64,000 nt of DNA from Atriophallophorus winterbourni (GCA_013407085.1 JACCGJ010001712.1:1-64000), one strand, 5' to 3'; shown: positions 31,438 through 53,757, counted from the stretch's first letter. Notes: generated by a model from the sequence alone, not told the origin. Translations and numbers: made by a program.

Positions 31438-31883
31438 TGGAATCGATTATCGCCGATCACATCATGACTGTGATGGAGCGCTCGAATGTACTCACAGCGG
31501 GGCAGCATGGTTTTAGGCGGAGTCGATCTTGCACTTCTAACTTACTACTCGCCAAGGACCTTTGGACCAAAGCCGCTGATGAAGGGTATGGTGTAGACGT
31601 CATATATTTAGACTTCTCCAAGGCGTTCGACAGAGTTGATCATGCGATACTCCTTGAGAAATTACGAGCAATTGGAATAGGTCCTCCGCTGTTAACATGG
31701 ATGGCAGCATTTCTTGGTCCCAGATCTCTGCGTGTACGAGTCAGGAATGAGCTCTCCGAACCTTTCCCAGTTTACTGCGGCGTACCCCAAGGATCCGTTC
31801 TGGGTCCGCGTTTGTTTTTGTTGTTTATCAACGACATTACAAAATATGTGACGTCTCCTCTTCTATTTGCCGATGACATATAA
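31373..31883 (+). pseudogene. CR1-1 RT palm, ending in a nonsense codon
   Basis: It continues ORF2 after the one-base shift: 'LPVLSKVMESIIADH', 'GQHGFRRSRSCTSNLLLA', 'IYLDFSKAFDRVDHA', 'YCGVPQGSVLGPRLFLLF' and 'LLFADDI', followed by TAA (31881-31883), where the family has Lys (AAA). A single A-to-T change explains the stop. Catalytic aspartates are intact. Confidence 0.85.
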
Positions 31884-32672
31884 TTATGGCGCGTCATCCG
31901 CTCACCCACGGACAACAGAGATCTACAGTCGGACCTCACCTCATTACAGTGCTGGGCCGCTTGTAATAATCTCCCGTTCAACACCGACAAATGTCGCGTT
32001 CTATTGGTGCGTCGGCGAGGAGATCCCGTGTACTCTCTAGGTGGAACTCGCTTACAGATCTGCAAGCAGGAGAAAGACCTCGGCGTGTTGACGCAAGACG
32101 ATCTGGGTTGTTCTGCTCAGTGCGCCCAGGCATCCACCGTAGCGAACCGGAATGTTGGACTTCTCAGAAGAGCGTTCGGTTCGTTTGACCCCCGGCTTTT
32201 CAAGCACCTATTGAATGCGTATGTTCGACCACACTTGGAATATGCAGCTTCCGTCTGGAATCCATGGTTGAAGCGCGATCAACACATCATGGAGCAGCCC
32301 CAACGACGAGCTACGAAGTTAGTCAAGGGTTTGCGCTACATGAGCTACGAAGCTCGACTCCAAGTGCTTAATCTCTTCTCCACCAAGTACCGTCGCATTC
32401 GCGGCGATATGATTTTGACTTACCGCATTTTGACGGAGGATGGACACCCGTGCAGTGGGATGCTGTCGTTGGCCCCACCTTCCGGGAATCGCGGACACCA
32501 CCTCAAGTTATCCCACCAGTACAGCCGACTTGAATGCCGAAGCAATTTTTTCGCGCTTCGAGTCCCTCGCACCTGGAACTCGCTACCCCCATCAGTTATT
32601 TCCGCCCCCTCTCTTAGCATTTTTAAGGAGCGCCTTGATCTCCACTTTTTCAATATACTGCGCAATTTTTAA
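31884..32672 (+). pseudogene. CR1-1 RT thumb and C-terminal domain
   Basis: The same frame continues after the nonsense codon: 'NNLPFNTDKCRVLLV', 'EKDLGVLTQDDLGCSAQC', 'YVRPHLEYAASVWNPW', 'PQRRATKLVKGLR', 'RRIRGDMILTYRIL', 'GNRGHHLKLSHQY' and 'FFALRVPRTWNSLPPSVI', with a natural stop at 32672. Confidence 0.85.
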
Positions 32673-33155
32673 CTTCATTCTTATTTGTACTCATTGATAC
32701 TGCACCCTTCTTTTCTTTCCAGCGTATATTCGCGTTCACATTCCTTCGAAACTGCCCAAACTTCCACGGACCCATATTTTGAACATTGTCGTGTGGTTAC
32801 CCTACAAGCTTTTGGCTCGAACCCCAACCTTTTAACTGTCCAAGAACGCACCCGCCCAGCGAACTCGGGAAGACGCAACTCCAAAGCGAGTGTGGCCCGC
32901 TATAAGGCCTCCCCGCACCCGTACTGATTATACTGACCAATTTATTCCCTCGAACCCCATTCTGACGTTTTTTTTCTCTATCCTATTTTTCGATCCACTG
33001 TAAACACATCCTGTGGTTATTTGAAGCTATGTGCTTATTTTACCATAAATATACTATTGTACTATTGTACCACCGAAAGAAATCTGGACGCTCGATAGGC
33101 TCGTTAGCCACATACAGTCCTGTGCAAACTGAACTGAACTGCACTGAACTGACAA
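32673..33155 (+). other. CR1-1 3' UTR and pentanucleotide tail
   Basis: Non-coding. The end 'ctcgataggctcgttagcc' and the (ACTGA)-like tail at 33128-33150 are shared with the CR1 ends at 16.53 and 16.69 kb. Confidence 0.65.
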
Positions 33156-33234
33156 ATGCCACGTATTACGTATTCGTCTTCCTGGCGACCCTGGCTATAA
33201 TCTGGGTGACAAGATGCTCGCTGTCACAATGCAA

Positions 33235-33955
33235 AAATAAGATCTCGTGGTAATTGTACAAAATGACTTGGGCTTTTCTGCTCAGTGTAGTACAGCTTCA
33301 AGTAGAAACGTTGGGCTTTCAAACCGTGCGTTCGGAACAATCGAGCCACGTTTTTCCGTTTCTTCTTTAGGCGTACATCAAGCCACACTTGGAGTATGCT
33401 GTCTCCGTCTGGAACCCATGGTTGAAACGTGACCAGCACGCTTTAGAACAGCCGCAGAGACCTACAAAGCTTGTCAAGGAGCTTAGATTAGTCAGCTACG
33501 AGGAACGTCTTACAACTCTGATACTTGCGTATCGGATATTGACCGAAAAAACTCACCCATGTAGGGGTATGCTTAAAATGGCCCCATACTCAGCAAATCG
33601 TGGTCATCACTTGAAGTTGGCACATCTGCCGCAGACACCCATTTGCCGTCCGGATTCCTCGTGCTTGCAACGCACTACCCCTTTCAGTTATTTCTGCCCC
33701 ATCCTTAATTATTTTTTTAAAAACACGTTGACCTCCATTTTTATCAGACGATTCACAATTCTTGATTAGGCTTTTTTCACACTTATATACTTTGTGATAC
33801 TGCACCATATCTTTCCTTCTTTCCACAGCGTTTCCCATCCCAGCAAATATGGATCACATTTCCCTTCGACCGCTTTGCTGAACTGCTGAAACTTCTTCAG
33901 ACCTAATGTGCTAACTATCATGTGGTTATTCTATTTAGCTTATAGCTTTTTTCCA
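33235..33955 (+). mobile_element. 5'-truncated CR1-1 C-terminal fragment
   Basis: 'GFSAQC', 'FGTIEPRF', 'LEYAVSVWNPWLKRDQHALEQPQR', 'LVKELRLVSYEERL' and 'NRGHHLKLAH' follow the order of 32.10-32.55 kb, in several frames. The related 3' UTR continues to about 33955. Confidence 0.75.
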
Positions 33956-33974
33956 CAATACACTATTGTGGGGC

Positions 33975-34377
33975 TGCATCACTTGGGGTCATTTACCGCT
34001 CACCTGGCGCTGACGTTCCTGTGTTATGTGATCAAATCAAACGGTATGGTATCACTGGTGACTGTATCGTTCTTGGAGACTTGAATGCTGCTGATATAAA
34101 CTGGGCGGATTTAGTTTCGAGGGGTGAACCGTTCCAACGAGAATTTCTAGATACGATTTTGGAGCTGAATTTGGTGCAGAATGTAAACGATCCTACGAGG
34201 ATATGCGTCGGGCAAGTTTCTTCGATATTGGATTTGGTGGTCACACCTAGATTCTCTGATGTTACTAATCTGTCTATTGAGACCCCCATTGGTTGCAGCG
34301 ATCACTATTCTTTATGGTTCGTTTGGAATCGGGGTCTTCAACCGAGAATACGTACGCATGCCCGGAGAAACTACTGA
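33975..34377 (+). pseudogene. CR1-4 endonuclease C-terminal half
   Basis: 'IVLGDLNAADINWADL' (catalytic Asp), 'SSILDLVVTPRFSDV' and 'GCSDHYSLWF' (catalytic His), then a stop at 34377 after a frame change. It is a close parallel of 19700-19320 on the minus strand. The N-terminal half of EN is absent. Confidence 0.8.
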
Positions 34378-34559
34378 AAATTAGACACAAAGAGTCTAAT
34401 CACGTCTGCAAACTCGATAGACTGGTCACTCCCTCTATCAACGAATGTCGATACCTGCTGGTTGGACTTTTTGGGTAAAATAAGATCGCTTGAAAATCAT
34501 GCCCCATGGATGAATGGAAGATCCCCCGCTAAGTGACCGCCGTGGTTTGATAACGTTAT

Positions 34560-36467
34560 TCGTAAATACATGAAGGTATAAAAGCGGTTATGGCGGAAGT
34601 TTTGTTCTAGTGGATGCACCGATGACTATGTAACCTACAAAGTTATCCGCAACAAGCGCACCTATCTCAACAGAGAAAAAAGGCAGAATTATGAAACTCG
34701 CTTGGTGGACGAAGCCAACTCGATGCCGAAACGCTTGTTTGCGTACGTAAGATGTAGAACGGAAGCTTCTCAACGAGTACCTTGCTTGAGATCCATGGGA
34801 GGTTCGACTGAACATGAAAATGAACGTAAAGCAGTTCTTCTCGCCGCTCAGTACAATTCGGTTTACACAGAGGAGACGTTTCCCATTCCTCTGCTTCATG
34901 AGAGCAACGCCGAAATGCCGGATATCTCGATCTCGCCAGAGATGGTGCAGTATTTACTAGAACGACTCGATGTACACTCAGCACCTGGCCCGGACGATAT
35001 ACACCCAATGCTTTTAAAGGTATTGTCGAGTATCATACATAAACCACTGGCGCTAATCTTCAATTTATCCCTGAGGTATGGTAGGTTACCTAAAGATTGG
35101 AAGTACGGCATTGTCAAACCAATGTATAAGGGCGGTGAAACCAGTGATCCGGCTAACTACCGACCGGTTACCCTCACTTCGGTAGTTGTGAAGACTCTGG
35201 AACGACTGCTGAAAAAACAGATTGAAGATTTTCTCCTTACAACCAGTCAGCTAACATCTGCTCAACATGATTTTACGCCAAGACGATCATGCGCATCCAT
35301 TCTCATCACTGCTCGCGAGCACTGGTGTGCTGCACTTGATCTGGGTCACCCGGTAGTCACTGCTTCATTGACTTCAGTAAGGCTTTTGACCGTGTTCCAT
35401 TTCAGCGTCTATTGGTCAAGCTCCGTGCTCGTGGTGTAAATAGACCTGTTCTAACTTGGATTGAAGACTTCCTTGTTGACCGTTATACACAGGTCGAGGT
35501 TAACGGAGTCAAATCGCAGGTTACACGTCCAACTTCCGGTGTTCCGCAAGGATCTGTTCTCGGCCCGTTACTTTTTAAAGTATATGTTAATGACCTCCCC
35601 GACTCATTAAATATGAATTGTCTACTTTTCGCGGATGATCTGAAAGTTTGGGGTACAGTAAGCTCTTCTGCTGATAATACCATTTTCCAGAACGAATTGA
35701 ACAAATTGCTTGATTGGACGGTAAAATGGCAGCTTCCTGTAAACCGACGGAAATGCGCTGTAATGCTTTTGGGGCCAAGCACGCCTGAAGGTGCGTACTT
35801 CCTCGGGGAGCATCAACTGAAGTGGGTTGATACTGAACGTGACCTGGGTACAATTGTGACTCGGACGCTTAAATCCAAGGAGTATACGAACAGAAAAGCT
35901 GCTGCTGCAAAGCGCGCATGGTGGGCTATTAGTCAGTAGTTTTCGGCGATTACTCCATAAATGTGTCGCATTCTTTATTCCACATACGTGAGACCAGTTT
36001 TGGAATATGGTTTGCCAGCCACCTATCCTCAAACTAAGGGAGAACGTGACCAGTTGGAAAAATTGCAAAGGCGGGCGACGAAACGAGTGCAAAGATTGAA
36101 ATCAATTCCTAATGTGGAGAGAGTTCAACGCCTCAACCTCATGTCGCTCAGTATTCGGCGTGTGCGCTACGACCTGCTGCTAACTCGTCGCATATTACTG
36201 GGAGCTTATGGTGACGAGCTGCGCGAGTTTTTCCCTCTCGTGACGGACTCAAGAACCCATGGCCATGCTCTAAAGCTTCAAAAGCGAAGGACACTACGCC
36301 TACCACAGGGATTCACGCTCTCAACAAGAATTGTTAACTTGTGGAATGCCCTTCCGGAATTGGTTATCTCAGCAAGCTCTGAAAACCAATTCAAGCAACT
36401 TTTGGATAAGGTATTGCCTGTAATCACGGCGAAGCTGAACAACACTGGACAGGATTTCTTCAACTGA
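34560..36467 (+). pseudogene. CR1-4 reverse transcriptase in three open pieces
   Basis: Open pieces are 34702-35439 ('KRLFAYVRCRTEAS', 'SAPGPDDIHPMLLK', 'ANYRPVTLTSVVVKTLERL', 'AQHDFTPRRSCASIL'), 35412-35939 ('VNRPVLTWIEDFL', 'TSGVPQGSVLGPLLFK', 'CLLFADDLKVWG') and 35961-36467 ('YSTYVRPVLEYGLPATYP', 'QRRATKRV', 'RTHGHALKLQKRR', 'STRIVNLWNALPELV'). The family 'DFSKAFDRVPF' segment straddles the first shift at about 35370-35410. The catalytic DD is present. The AQHDF change (G to D) is in a conserved motif. Confidence 0.85.
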
Positions 36468-36734
36468 GGTTCTCCTGGACTATGTTGCTGATATAAAGAG
36501 ATGCGGCTTACAAGGGCTTGACCCCCCGTCGTCTATCAAGAAGAAGAAGAATTAAGAATTTTTCATATCTTTTGCCAAACAATCAAGGCTTGGTGAAAGG
36601 AAACCCTTTCTGTTTCTTCCCAATCGCAGTTACAAAAACCAGAGTGTCGAAGGATGATCTGGATAAGCCCTGACGTATCTTCGCCTTTCGCGTACAATTA
36701 GTATACCTATGAACAAAGAACCAACTTTGGTAGT

Positions 36735-36835
36735 GGTGGATACCATTTTAACCTTTCCACCGACAGATATTCTGAATGCTCGATTGGATTATCAGACGTT
36801 TACAGTCCTATGCCAACCGAACTGACATTAAGCGT
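36735..36835 (+). repeat. CR1 3' tail fragment
   Basis: 'ctttccaccgacagatattc', then 'ctcgattggattatc' and 'ccgaactgac' resemble the CR1 ends at 16.6 and 33.1 kb. It is a short orphan tail. Confidence 0.5.
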
Positions 36836-37029
36836 AAATTTTCAATCCGCCTTGGCAGTTTCTTAAAATAAAATTGCATGTATAGCGGCGGAGTGCAACA
36901 TGCTGGAGGAAGTGCTACAGGATGTGACGAAGATGTCCCACGTCATACCCGCGGCTGTGCATATTAAACTGAGACAACTAGTTCTTGCGTATCTCATCAA
37001 AGAACTTGCTATGATTACTGCATCCTTGT

Positions 37030-37140
37030 GTTGCTCCTTCATTTCGGTTGCACAGGACAGTACGCGGCTAATGTGCCAATCGACCTTCCAGAATTTCTTC
37101 CAGTGGAAAGCTGCAAAGAAGCACCCACCACTGCCATTTT
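37030..37140 (-). repeat. CR1 3' tail fragment
   Basis: On the minus strand: 'ggcagtggtgggtgcttc', 'agaaattctgg' and 'cgtactgtcctgtgcaac', as in 16.59-16.67 kb. The short open frames over it are not genes. Confidence 0.55.
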
Positions 37141-37379
37141 TTTGTCCGTTCGAAATGTTTTACGATCACGACGGCAGAAAATTATCCGCATTGTATTTCG
37201 GCAGCACCGCGTTATAACCGATGCTGAAAAAAACAGCAGTTTCTCTTCACCAGCACGATGAGAGGTTACTTAAAGTAGAATCGTGTATACACAACAGAAA
37301 ATCCTAGCATTTACTTACTTTACGGGATAACGCTAAAAACGCTGATCTACCTAAGCTTGCATAGCAATTAGGTTGATAT

Positions 37380-37503
37380 GATATGATAGCACAAGCCTGA
37401 TCCAGGCAAAGTGCCGCACAGTCAGATACTGCACGATGGCAAAGATACTCTCAGGTTGCCCAGCCCTGGACAGATATGAGGGGGAATAGAAATGGTAGTG
37501 AGA
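37380..37503 (+). repeat. Short repeat A, partial copy
   Basis: It begins 'agcacaagcctgatccagg' and runs to 'atggtagtgagac', where homology to other copies ends. It lacks the 3' half with the hairpin. Confidence 0.8.
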
Positions 37504-37750
37504 CTATTTGGTGGAGCATTCAGGAAATAGCTTACCCCAGTTGCGGTTGAAATCCTGCTTGAAACTAGAAACGGAACTGCAGGATATAAGTTCCAGAAGT
37601 TAACCACCCTAAGGCTTAACAAGTGTTTCTTGGAGTCTAACCGATATCGCTTCTTAGCAAGTTCAAGTCAGTAGTTTTTTGCGCTACGTCAGGTTTACGA
37701 ATGGCAGATATTCCTACCGCTAATTTACGCCTATTCAAATCGGAAGATTT
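37503..37750 (-). mobile_element. CR1-like C-terminal fragment
   Basis: The minus strand reads 'AKKRYRLDSKKHLLSLRVVNFWNLYPAVPFLV', a weak but ordered match to the 'R..FFS.RVVN.WN.LP' segment of CR1 ORF2. The family is not assigned. Confidence 0.45.
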
Positions 37751-39055
37751 CTACATAATCCGAGACAGAGGTTTGTCCGGCTTCACCTGAAGTTTATCTA
37801 GTGTTGATTTGGCGATATGCTCAGCCCTAGTCAGGAATGCATCCCGATCCGGCTGGTATTTGAATTCGACCAGGATTGTCCGAGAGCGGTTACCCATCCT
37901 TCATCTTCCTACACGGTGGACTCGCACTGTGGGAATAGAAGGCTCCAGACCCACCATTCGGATAAGATCGCTGATACACCTGCGATCAAATCTCTGCGAG
38001 ACTTGGATTCCTTAATAAAGGGTTCCGCTCGGTTAAAAACTAGTACATTCCTTGGCATGGATTTCTAACGACTTCGAACGGTTGTTTCTCCGCTTAATGG
38101 AATTATGACTATCATCTCGATTCCCTATTGGGATTCTCTCGATCCAGCTATCCGATTACTTTTCCTACCGTGTACAAAGTCATTTATTTATTTGTTTGAA
38201 ACTCGACAGTCTTTTACGCAAGAGAGTAGTACTTTTGTCTGCAGCTCATAATTTGCTATATCGTTATTTTGTTCAACCAACATTATGTTTGCCATGTTCA
38301 GTGATCGTGTTCTGCCGAACTTATTTAGAAATTGCTCTACTCTGACTTCTTCAAAGCATATAGTCGGGTCGAGCAGTAGTCAGCTTCACTTGGAATATGT
38401 GGGAAATTATCTTTTTGGCTTAAGAGTCATCTGAGTGCCAGCTTCTTCTTTTCAATTTGTCACTTCAAGCGGAGTTCCCCTATACTCAGTCACAGGTCCG
38501 TAGCTTTCTTCTTAATGAACAGTGTTGTTTGCGTTGCTTTCAGCGGTCAAATTCAAACTTTCGCGGATTATTCGGGAAACATAGGGTGTAAATATGTTCT
38601 AAAACAAAATTGGCTAGTTGTAGTCAATCATTTTTTCAACGTAACGAACTGTTTCGTTCTTTCCATTTATCCGAACACATTCATCTCACCCACTTCTGGT
38701 GGAAACAAGTGGGTTAATGATGGACGAAATACTGCTCGAATCAACATCGGCAATCAACCAATCTCGTTAGAAGTCTGTTTCATGTTTATTACCACTAAAC
38801 ATAATTTGTTCTTTATCTAATTTCGTCGGATACGGGAGGATGTTAGTGTTTTACCAAATGTTGTCGTCATGGAATCATATCTGCTCACTTGTTCTTGCGT
38901 TTAACCCAGAAACCTGTCATTAGCGTTACCATTATCATACATGCAAACTTCATACATACAGACTTCGTGCATAAGTTGCAGAAAACTCCTCTGTGATGTT
39001 AAAACAATCTTCTCGACTATTTTGTGTTTGCGATGTTTGGGAAAGGTTTTATGAA
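37750..39055. other. Non-coding stretch, nothing recognised
   Basis: Open frames up to 101 codons (38515-38820) show no domain and no repeat similarity. No RNA gene was seen. Confidence 0.5.
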
Positions 39056-39059
39056 TGCC

Positions 39060-39250
39060 TCATACCATACCGCAGAACCTGGGAGAAACTATCGGGTGGC
39101 CAGCCCACGACGTGGCGTGTTGGGATGAAGAAACTCACCGTAGCGCTAGGTTCAGTGGGGCTTATTCATTTTCCTGGGTGGGGTCCAGAAGATCCACACA
39201 ATAGTTGGCTGGAAATCGTAGGATATATGACTAACCCAAAGTCAGTGGAG
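39060..39250 (+). mobile_element. RTE-type element C-terminal fragment
   Basis: 'GGQPTTWRVGMKKLTVALGSVGLIHFPGWGPEDPHNSWL' (split here only by my abbreviation of longer context) parallels 'GGQRNTWRKTLK' and 'LPGWGPKDREDMWL' of the RTE at 55.9-56.1 kb. It is an orphan piece of the extreme C-terminus. Confidence 0.65.
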
Positions 39251-39650
39251 CCAGTGTATTTTATTATGTGTCATTATTTTTTATCTGGTATTATTATATT
39301 AAACTGAAGAATAAGAACAAAAATTCACAAAATCGCGTGCAGTAAAACTACAAAAACAAGCTGTTTTTTGCGCATTTGCTTTTGCATATTCCGCTTGCCC
39401 GCTTTTATTTTCTCACGCGCTTGCCTATCTACTTTTCCTGCTTCATTTTGCTTGGCACTTTGTCTGGCTCCAGATTTGTGATTCATGATGATGATGTGTC
39501 TTCTCCTTGTAGCAAATTCAAATGGATATTTAACACGTCTGCATAAACTACTTTTGACTATCTCGTAACCATGGCTATAGTTGCTGTCGTAATCCGTTGA
39601 TCGAGTCAATAGCCAGGCTTCAAAAGCCACTTGATAACTTGTAGATTTTA
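39250..39650. other. Spacer without recognised features
   Basis: Only short open frames, no shared repeats. Confidence 0.4.
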
Positions 39651-39654
39651 TCCG

Positions 39655-40010
39655 AAAGGTAAACTTTGGGGGTCACCTTCGTGTTTAGCGTGCACCATCG
39701 ATGGATTTTTGTCGCATATAAACACGTAGGGCATCAACCTGGGACACAGCCCTCACCATATCCTCCGTGCACGGATGTGCAATCCTGCAGTATTTCTGTG
39801 CTGTGCGGTTAACATCGTGCTAAATTGATTGGCCACCGGTAGTGAGCTGCATGTTGAAACACGCTGGAGTCTCACTACCATTTCTATTTTTCTATTTCTT
39901 TTGTCATATCTGTCTAGGCCTAGACAACCTGACAGTATCTCAGACCACGTTCAGTCTCTGCTTGTGCGGCACTTTGCCGCCGTTTTATACCATACTTGTG
40001 GATTCTGATA
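39655..40010 (-). repeat. Short repeat A, long form
   Basis: A minus-strand copy including the extra 120 bases after the usual end ('ggttgatgccctacgtgt' ... 'cccaaagtttacctt'), shared with 48475-48835. This suggests the full-length unit is about 360 bp. Confidence 0.8.
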
Positions 40011-40360
40011 CTGATCCGTATTTCCGGTCCGCAGAATTACATCTGAGGTCGAAGTCATGTTGAAATATTCCGGGCTGTGGCGAAAACAATCATGAGTTAC
40101 ACTCACGGAGAGTTCGGGAATGAAATCCGTCATTGTCAGCGGAACTCATTGAACACATGCCTCTTATCTTACGGAAGACGCCCCGACTGTGCATGCATTT
40201 ATTAATTTATGCTGCTTGTGCAGAACCTCTCAGCAAACACTTGATTGAATGGTCATAGTTACTGAATAACTCGTCTTGCTAATGCATAACCTTAGCGTGG
40301 TGGGATGGTTTGTGTACCTCTATGATCCACCGAGCCATGCTTGTTGGTATTGTTGCAGTG

Positions 40361-40915
40361 GTTCCAAAGGTTGTCATAGCCGGGGGTGGCAGTGGGGATA
40401 ATTCCCCATTGTCTATAAAATGCTTCCATATGGCGTGCGTCTCAAATAGCCTGTGACAACCAAGTCCAGCTTCTGGCCTGCACGAGTGGCTCCCCGAGGC
40501 CGGAGGAACTGCTTCTACCAACAGGAGAAGTGGCGAGGGAAAGTGACTGGCGCCTGAAAACCAGTTTGCTTCTGGCCGATGGATCTCTTGACCCGGGGAG
40601 GGCATTTCATCTAGGGGAAGGAAAACCTCGATTTTAAACCTCCGCTGCCTTGCCGGATACCCGATCGGTGAAAGGCTTCGGGAGAAAACCCTGAGGAAAA
40701 ATCTGGAGCAGTCTCTTCGACGGTTAGTTGGCACACAGCACCTCTTTCTGGCAACTGCCTGCTGCCTTGCAGGGCGCACTTGGTTGTGCAAGGGCTAGAG
40801 AAGCTGACTCGAACAAACGCCGAGTGATGCTGGGGACGCCGCTTTGTGCCCAAATTCCCAAGACTATTTAAAAATGCCGACTCATCTTCCAGGAGGAGAT
40901 AGTCACACAAAAATG
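40361..40915 (-). repeat. Short repeat B, full-length copy
   Basis: On the minus strand it starts 'tgtgactatctcctcctgg' and ends with a stem ('ggttgtcacaggctatttg' ... 'ggctatgacaacc'). It carries an open frame of 99 codons (40910-40611) beginning M-C-D-Y-L-L, conserved in other copies. Confidence 0.8.
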
Positions 40916-41440
40916 AAAAAAGTATTGTTGCAGCAACGTCAGGTAGACCAATGGATACTGCTCAGATGGACACGTTCACAATCCATCCCGCTGCTTTGTG
41001 GATCACGCTTCTTAGCTAACGGCTGGTCGTGAACCCTAACTGTTTAGCTCAATAGGAATGATCGACCCGCCATTATCCCAGTCCAAATACAGCCACAGCT
41101 AACTACGAAAACCAAGGCAACAATGCCTTGGCTGTCGCGCACAATAATCAGGGTCGTCTTACTTGTTACGGTCTAGTAAGCGAAAACAAGTTACTGCAGA
41201 TCGTACTGTTCAAACTGTTTCCCAATCCTCGTCCATTCACCCTCTGCTACCTCACGGTTTCTACCCGAATTGTACCCCCCTTCTCGCTTTGTACATCTCA
41301 TCGTTTATGTTGAACGGCACCATATCTGTATCAGGTTGTGCAAATATATATATATATATATTTATATCTGTTACCTCTTTAACATCTTGGACCGGTGGGT
41401 ATCCAGTAATACCGAACCGTATTAAATATTCCAATAAATG
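40915..41440. other. Spacer with a (TA)n run
   Basis: There is an alternating TA tract at about 41346-41361. A perfect 8-bp inverted repeat (CCAAGGCA-ACAA-TGCCTTGG) lies at about 41112-41131. No gene was seen. Confidence 0.6.
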
Positions 41441-41444
41441 ATGT

Positions 41445-41660
41445 TTGTTCATTGCATTCACTTATCCCCCGTTTAACACCAATTTGGACAAAGAGAAAAT
41501 CACTTTGTACGACTATCTACACGCTTTTTTGCATCCTACGAAAAGCTCCGATGCTGTTGTCATGATGGATGATTTAAATGTCAGACAAGGTCACTTTCTT
41601 ACGAATGCATACACGGTAACGATGTCATTAGCAATCCTCACCTTACAACGTTCCTAATAA
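41445..41660 (+). mobile_element. Possible RTE endonuclease fragment
   Basis: 'FTYPPFNTNLDKEKITLYDYL' and 'VVMMDDLNVRQG' align in order with 'AAYAPTDCSADLAKDEFYRSL' and 'VILAGDLNARVG' of the RTE at 58.5 kb. The catalytic Gly-Asp is Asp-Asp here. The match is weak. Confidence 0.4.
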
Positions 41661-41856
41661 CTGCTCTACACTGATTCAACGAGCTTCACACTTGTTCTCC
41701 GATATTATCTTCCCAACGAGATGTGTTTGTGTACGTATCGTCTTTTCAGCATTTCTTCCGAATTCCATCGATCTGAATTCGTTCCTTATCAGCTTGTTAT
41801 CACTAGTTTATTTATCATAGTGGACATTTTGCTGAAACCTATCTTGTATACTTCAG

Positions 41857-52429
<10,573 letters not shown>

Positions 52430-52535
52430 AACCAAGTGGAATGGATGAAGTAAGTCACACATGTATTGAGCTTGTTTGTTTGCACGGTTTGTCTCACAGT
52501 TGTCCGTACAGTTTTACATTTTACGGTGTTAACGT
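52430..52535 (+). other. Probable 3' UTR start of the host gene
   Basis: The sequence after the TAG at 52427 is non-coding. A GTAAGT at 52450 could be a donor but the stop precedes it. Confidence 0.4.
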
Positions 52536-53146
52536 CATCATCATCATCAAAGACAGCATTACACCGGTAGCACGTACCGAATGCTTAACTGCCACACAAC
52601 CATGAAAAAGTTCAATCCTAAAAGATGGGGAAGGGTGGGACTTGAATAGCTACGGATTTTATGGAAGAGTTAGCACAAACATACTGGAAAGAGGTTTTTA
52701 CACCTCGAATGGAACATACATTCAAACAAGTTTCGTGAACGAGTAGAGCGAAATTAGCACGACAGATTCCTTGCGGCTTTTACTGTCATGCATCATAACA
52801 AGCTTTTCTCGTCACTCCGCTTGACAACATTCAAGGTCAAGCAAACACTCCAAGAAGATGCTTAGGGCAAGACCGCTATTGAACACGGTTTCGGGAGATA
52901 CCGTGAAGCGTAACTAGCCATTGCGATATCTGATCGCTGGAATACCAGCCTGGAACACGCGCTGCGCCGACTTTGGAAAGGTTACTAGTAAGGGTTTCTA
53001 ACTGCCTATGTCACGTGACGGTTGGCCACCCTGAGATGTACGCCAATCAGCATATGGCGTCGCAAAAACAATCCGTTTCGGAAGTCGGTGGTCCGGCATC
53101 CGTAAAACCTGACCCAACCAGCGTAACCTATGCAGGTTGATCTGTG
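52535..53146 (-). mobile_element. RTE-2 C-terminus and 3' UTR
   Basis: Minus strand: 'INLHRLRWLGQVLRMPDHR', 'LPKRIVFATPYADW' and 'GGQPS' at about 53145-53010, then a non-coding end (52915-52535). The whole block recurs at 60550-61190 in the same orientation. The RT continues on the other side of a short-repeat-A insertion (53147-53235). Confidence 0.75.
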
Positions 53147-53235
53147 TGAAAGCACAAGCCTGATCCAGGCAAAGTGCCGCACAGTCAGAGACTGCACGTG
53201 GGCTGAGATACTGACAGGTTGCTCGGGCTAGACAG
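53147..53235 (+). repeat. Short repeat A, 5' part, inserted in RTE-2
   Basis: 'tgtgaaagcacaagcctgat' to 'ctagacagatatgac'. It lies between RTE-2 coding blocks. Confidence 0.75.
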
Positions 53236-53560
53236 ATATGACAAAAGAAATAGAAAGAAAATAGTCCAAGTCGAGAAGCTTGCTAACTGGCATTATGTAA
53301 ACTCCGAAAGCTGCGGCTTCTTCGTTGCATAATTCCATGATGTTATCAATTAAAATATTGAAAAAAAACAGAGAAATCGGGCATCTATGTCGGACGCCAC
53401 TTGTGGTGTGGAATTTGGGTGAGAGTTCGTTGTAAACCCTAACGCATCCGGATGCATGAACATAAAGTGCATGTAGTACGTCGACATAATTTTGCGGAAC
53501 ACCTTTGCACATCAAGGTGTTAAACAGGACATTTCGATCGACAGAATCAACCAAGTCCAG
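53236..53560 (-). mobile_element. RTE-2 reverse transcriptase fragment
   Basis: Minus strand: 'LDLVDSVDRNVLFNTL' (first RT Asp region 'AFDSVDR'), 'GVPQNYVDVLHALYVHASG', 'TTSGVRHRCPISLFFFNI' (family 'SSGVRQGCPISPFLFN') and 'LLDLDY', cut just before the YADD box. R-H-R-C replaces the conserved R-Q-G-C. Its 5' side meets short repeat B at a shared 'aaccaag'. Confidence 0.7.
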
Positions 53561-53757
53561 CTTCTGGCTTGCACGAGTGGCTCCCCGAACCCGGCGGAAC
53601 TGCTTCTACAAACAGGAGAAGGGGAGAGGGCGAGTGACTTGCGCCTGATAACCAGTTTGTTTCGGGCAGATGGAGCTCGTTAGCCTGGGAGGAAAGAAAA
53701 ACCCTGATTTTAAACCTCCGCTACTTTGCCGGATACCCGAGCGTGGGAAAGGTTGAT
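53556..53757 (-). repeat. Short repeat B fragment
   Basis: The 3' half of the family in reverse ('ccaagtccagcttctggctt' to 'gccggatacccgagcgtg'), matching 61770-61985. Confidence 0.75.

Larger units (their letters stand above)
29740..33155 (+). mobile_element. CR1-1 element, 5' truncated in ORF1, ORF2 nearly intact
   Basis: The copy begins inside the end of ORF1 (about 29740; 'DASKNL' corresponds to 'NASKNV' near the end of the ORF1 at 5.97 kb). It is inserted in the 3' UTR of the CR1-3 copy. ORF2 spans 29860-32672 with one frame shift and one nonsense codon. The 3' UTR extends to about 33150 with the tail 'aactgaactgcactgaactg'. Confidence 0.85.
33960..36555 (+). mobile_element. 5'-truncated CR1-4 copy with (GAA)n tail
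   Basis: The same family as 17.1-21.1 kb, on the opposite strand. It starts inside EN ('GVIYRSPGAD' at about 33987) and ends with AAGAAGAAGAAG at about 36538-36551. Coding pieces are described separately. Several single-base shifts interrupt them. Confidence 0.85.

Noticed and set aside
38515..38820. 101-codon plus-strand frame
   Set aside because: No domain, no splice context and no similarity to anything else in the window.
41112..41131. Perfect 8-bp hairpin resembling a bacterial terminator
   Set aside because: The DNA is eukaryotic, there is no adjacent gene, and a single hairpin of this size is expected by chance in 64 kb.
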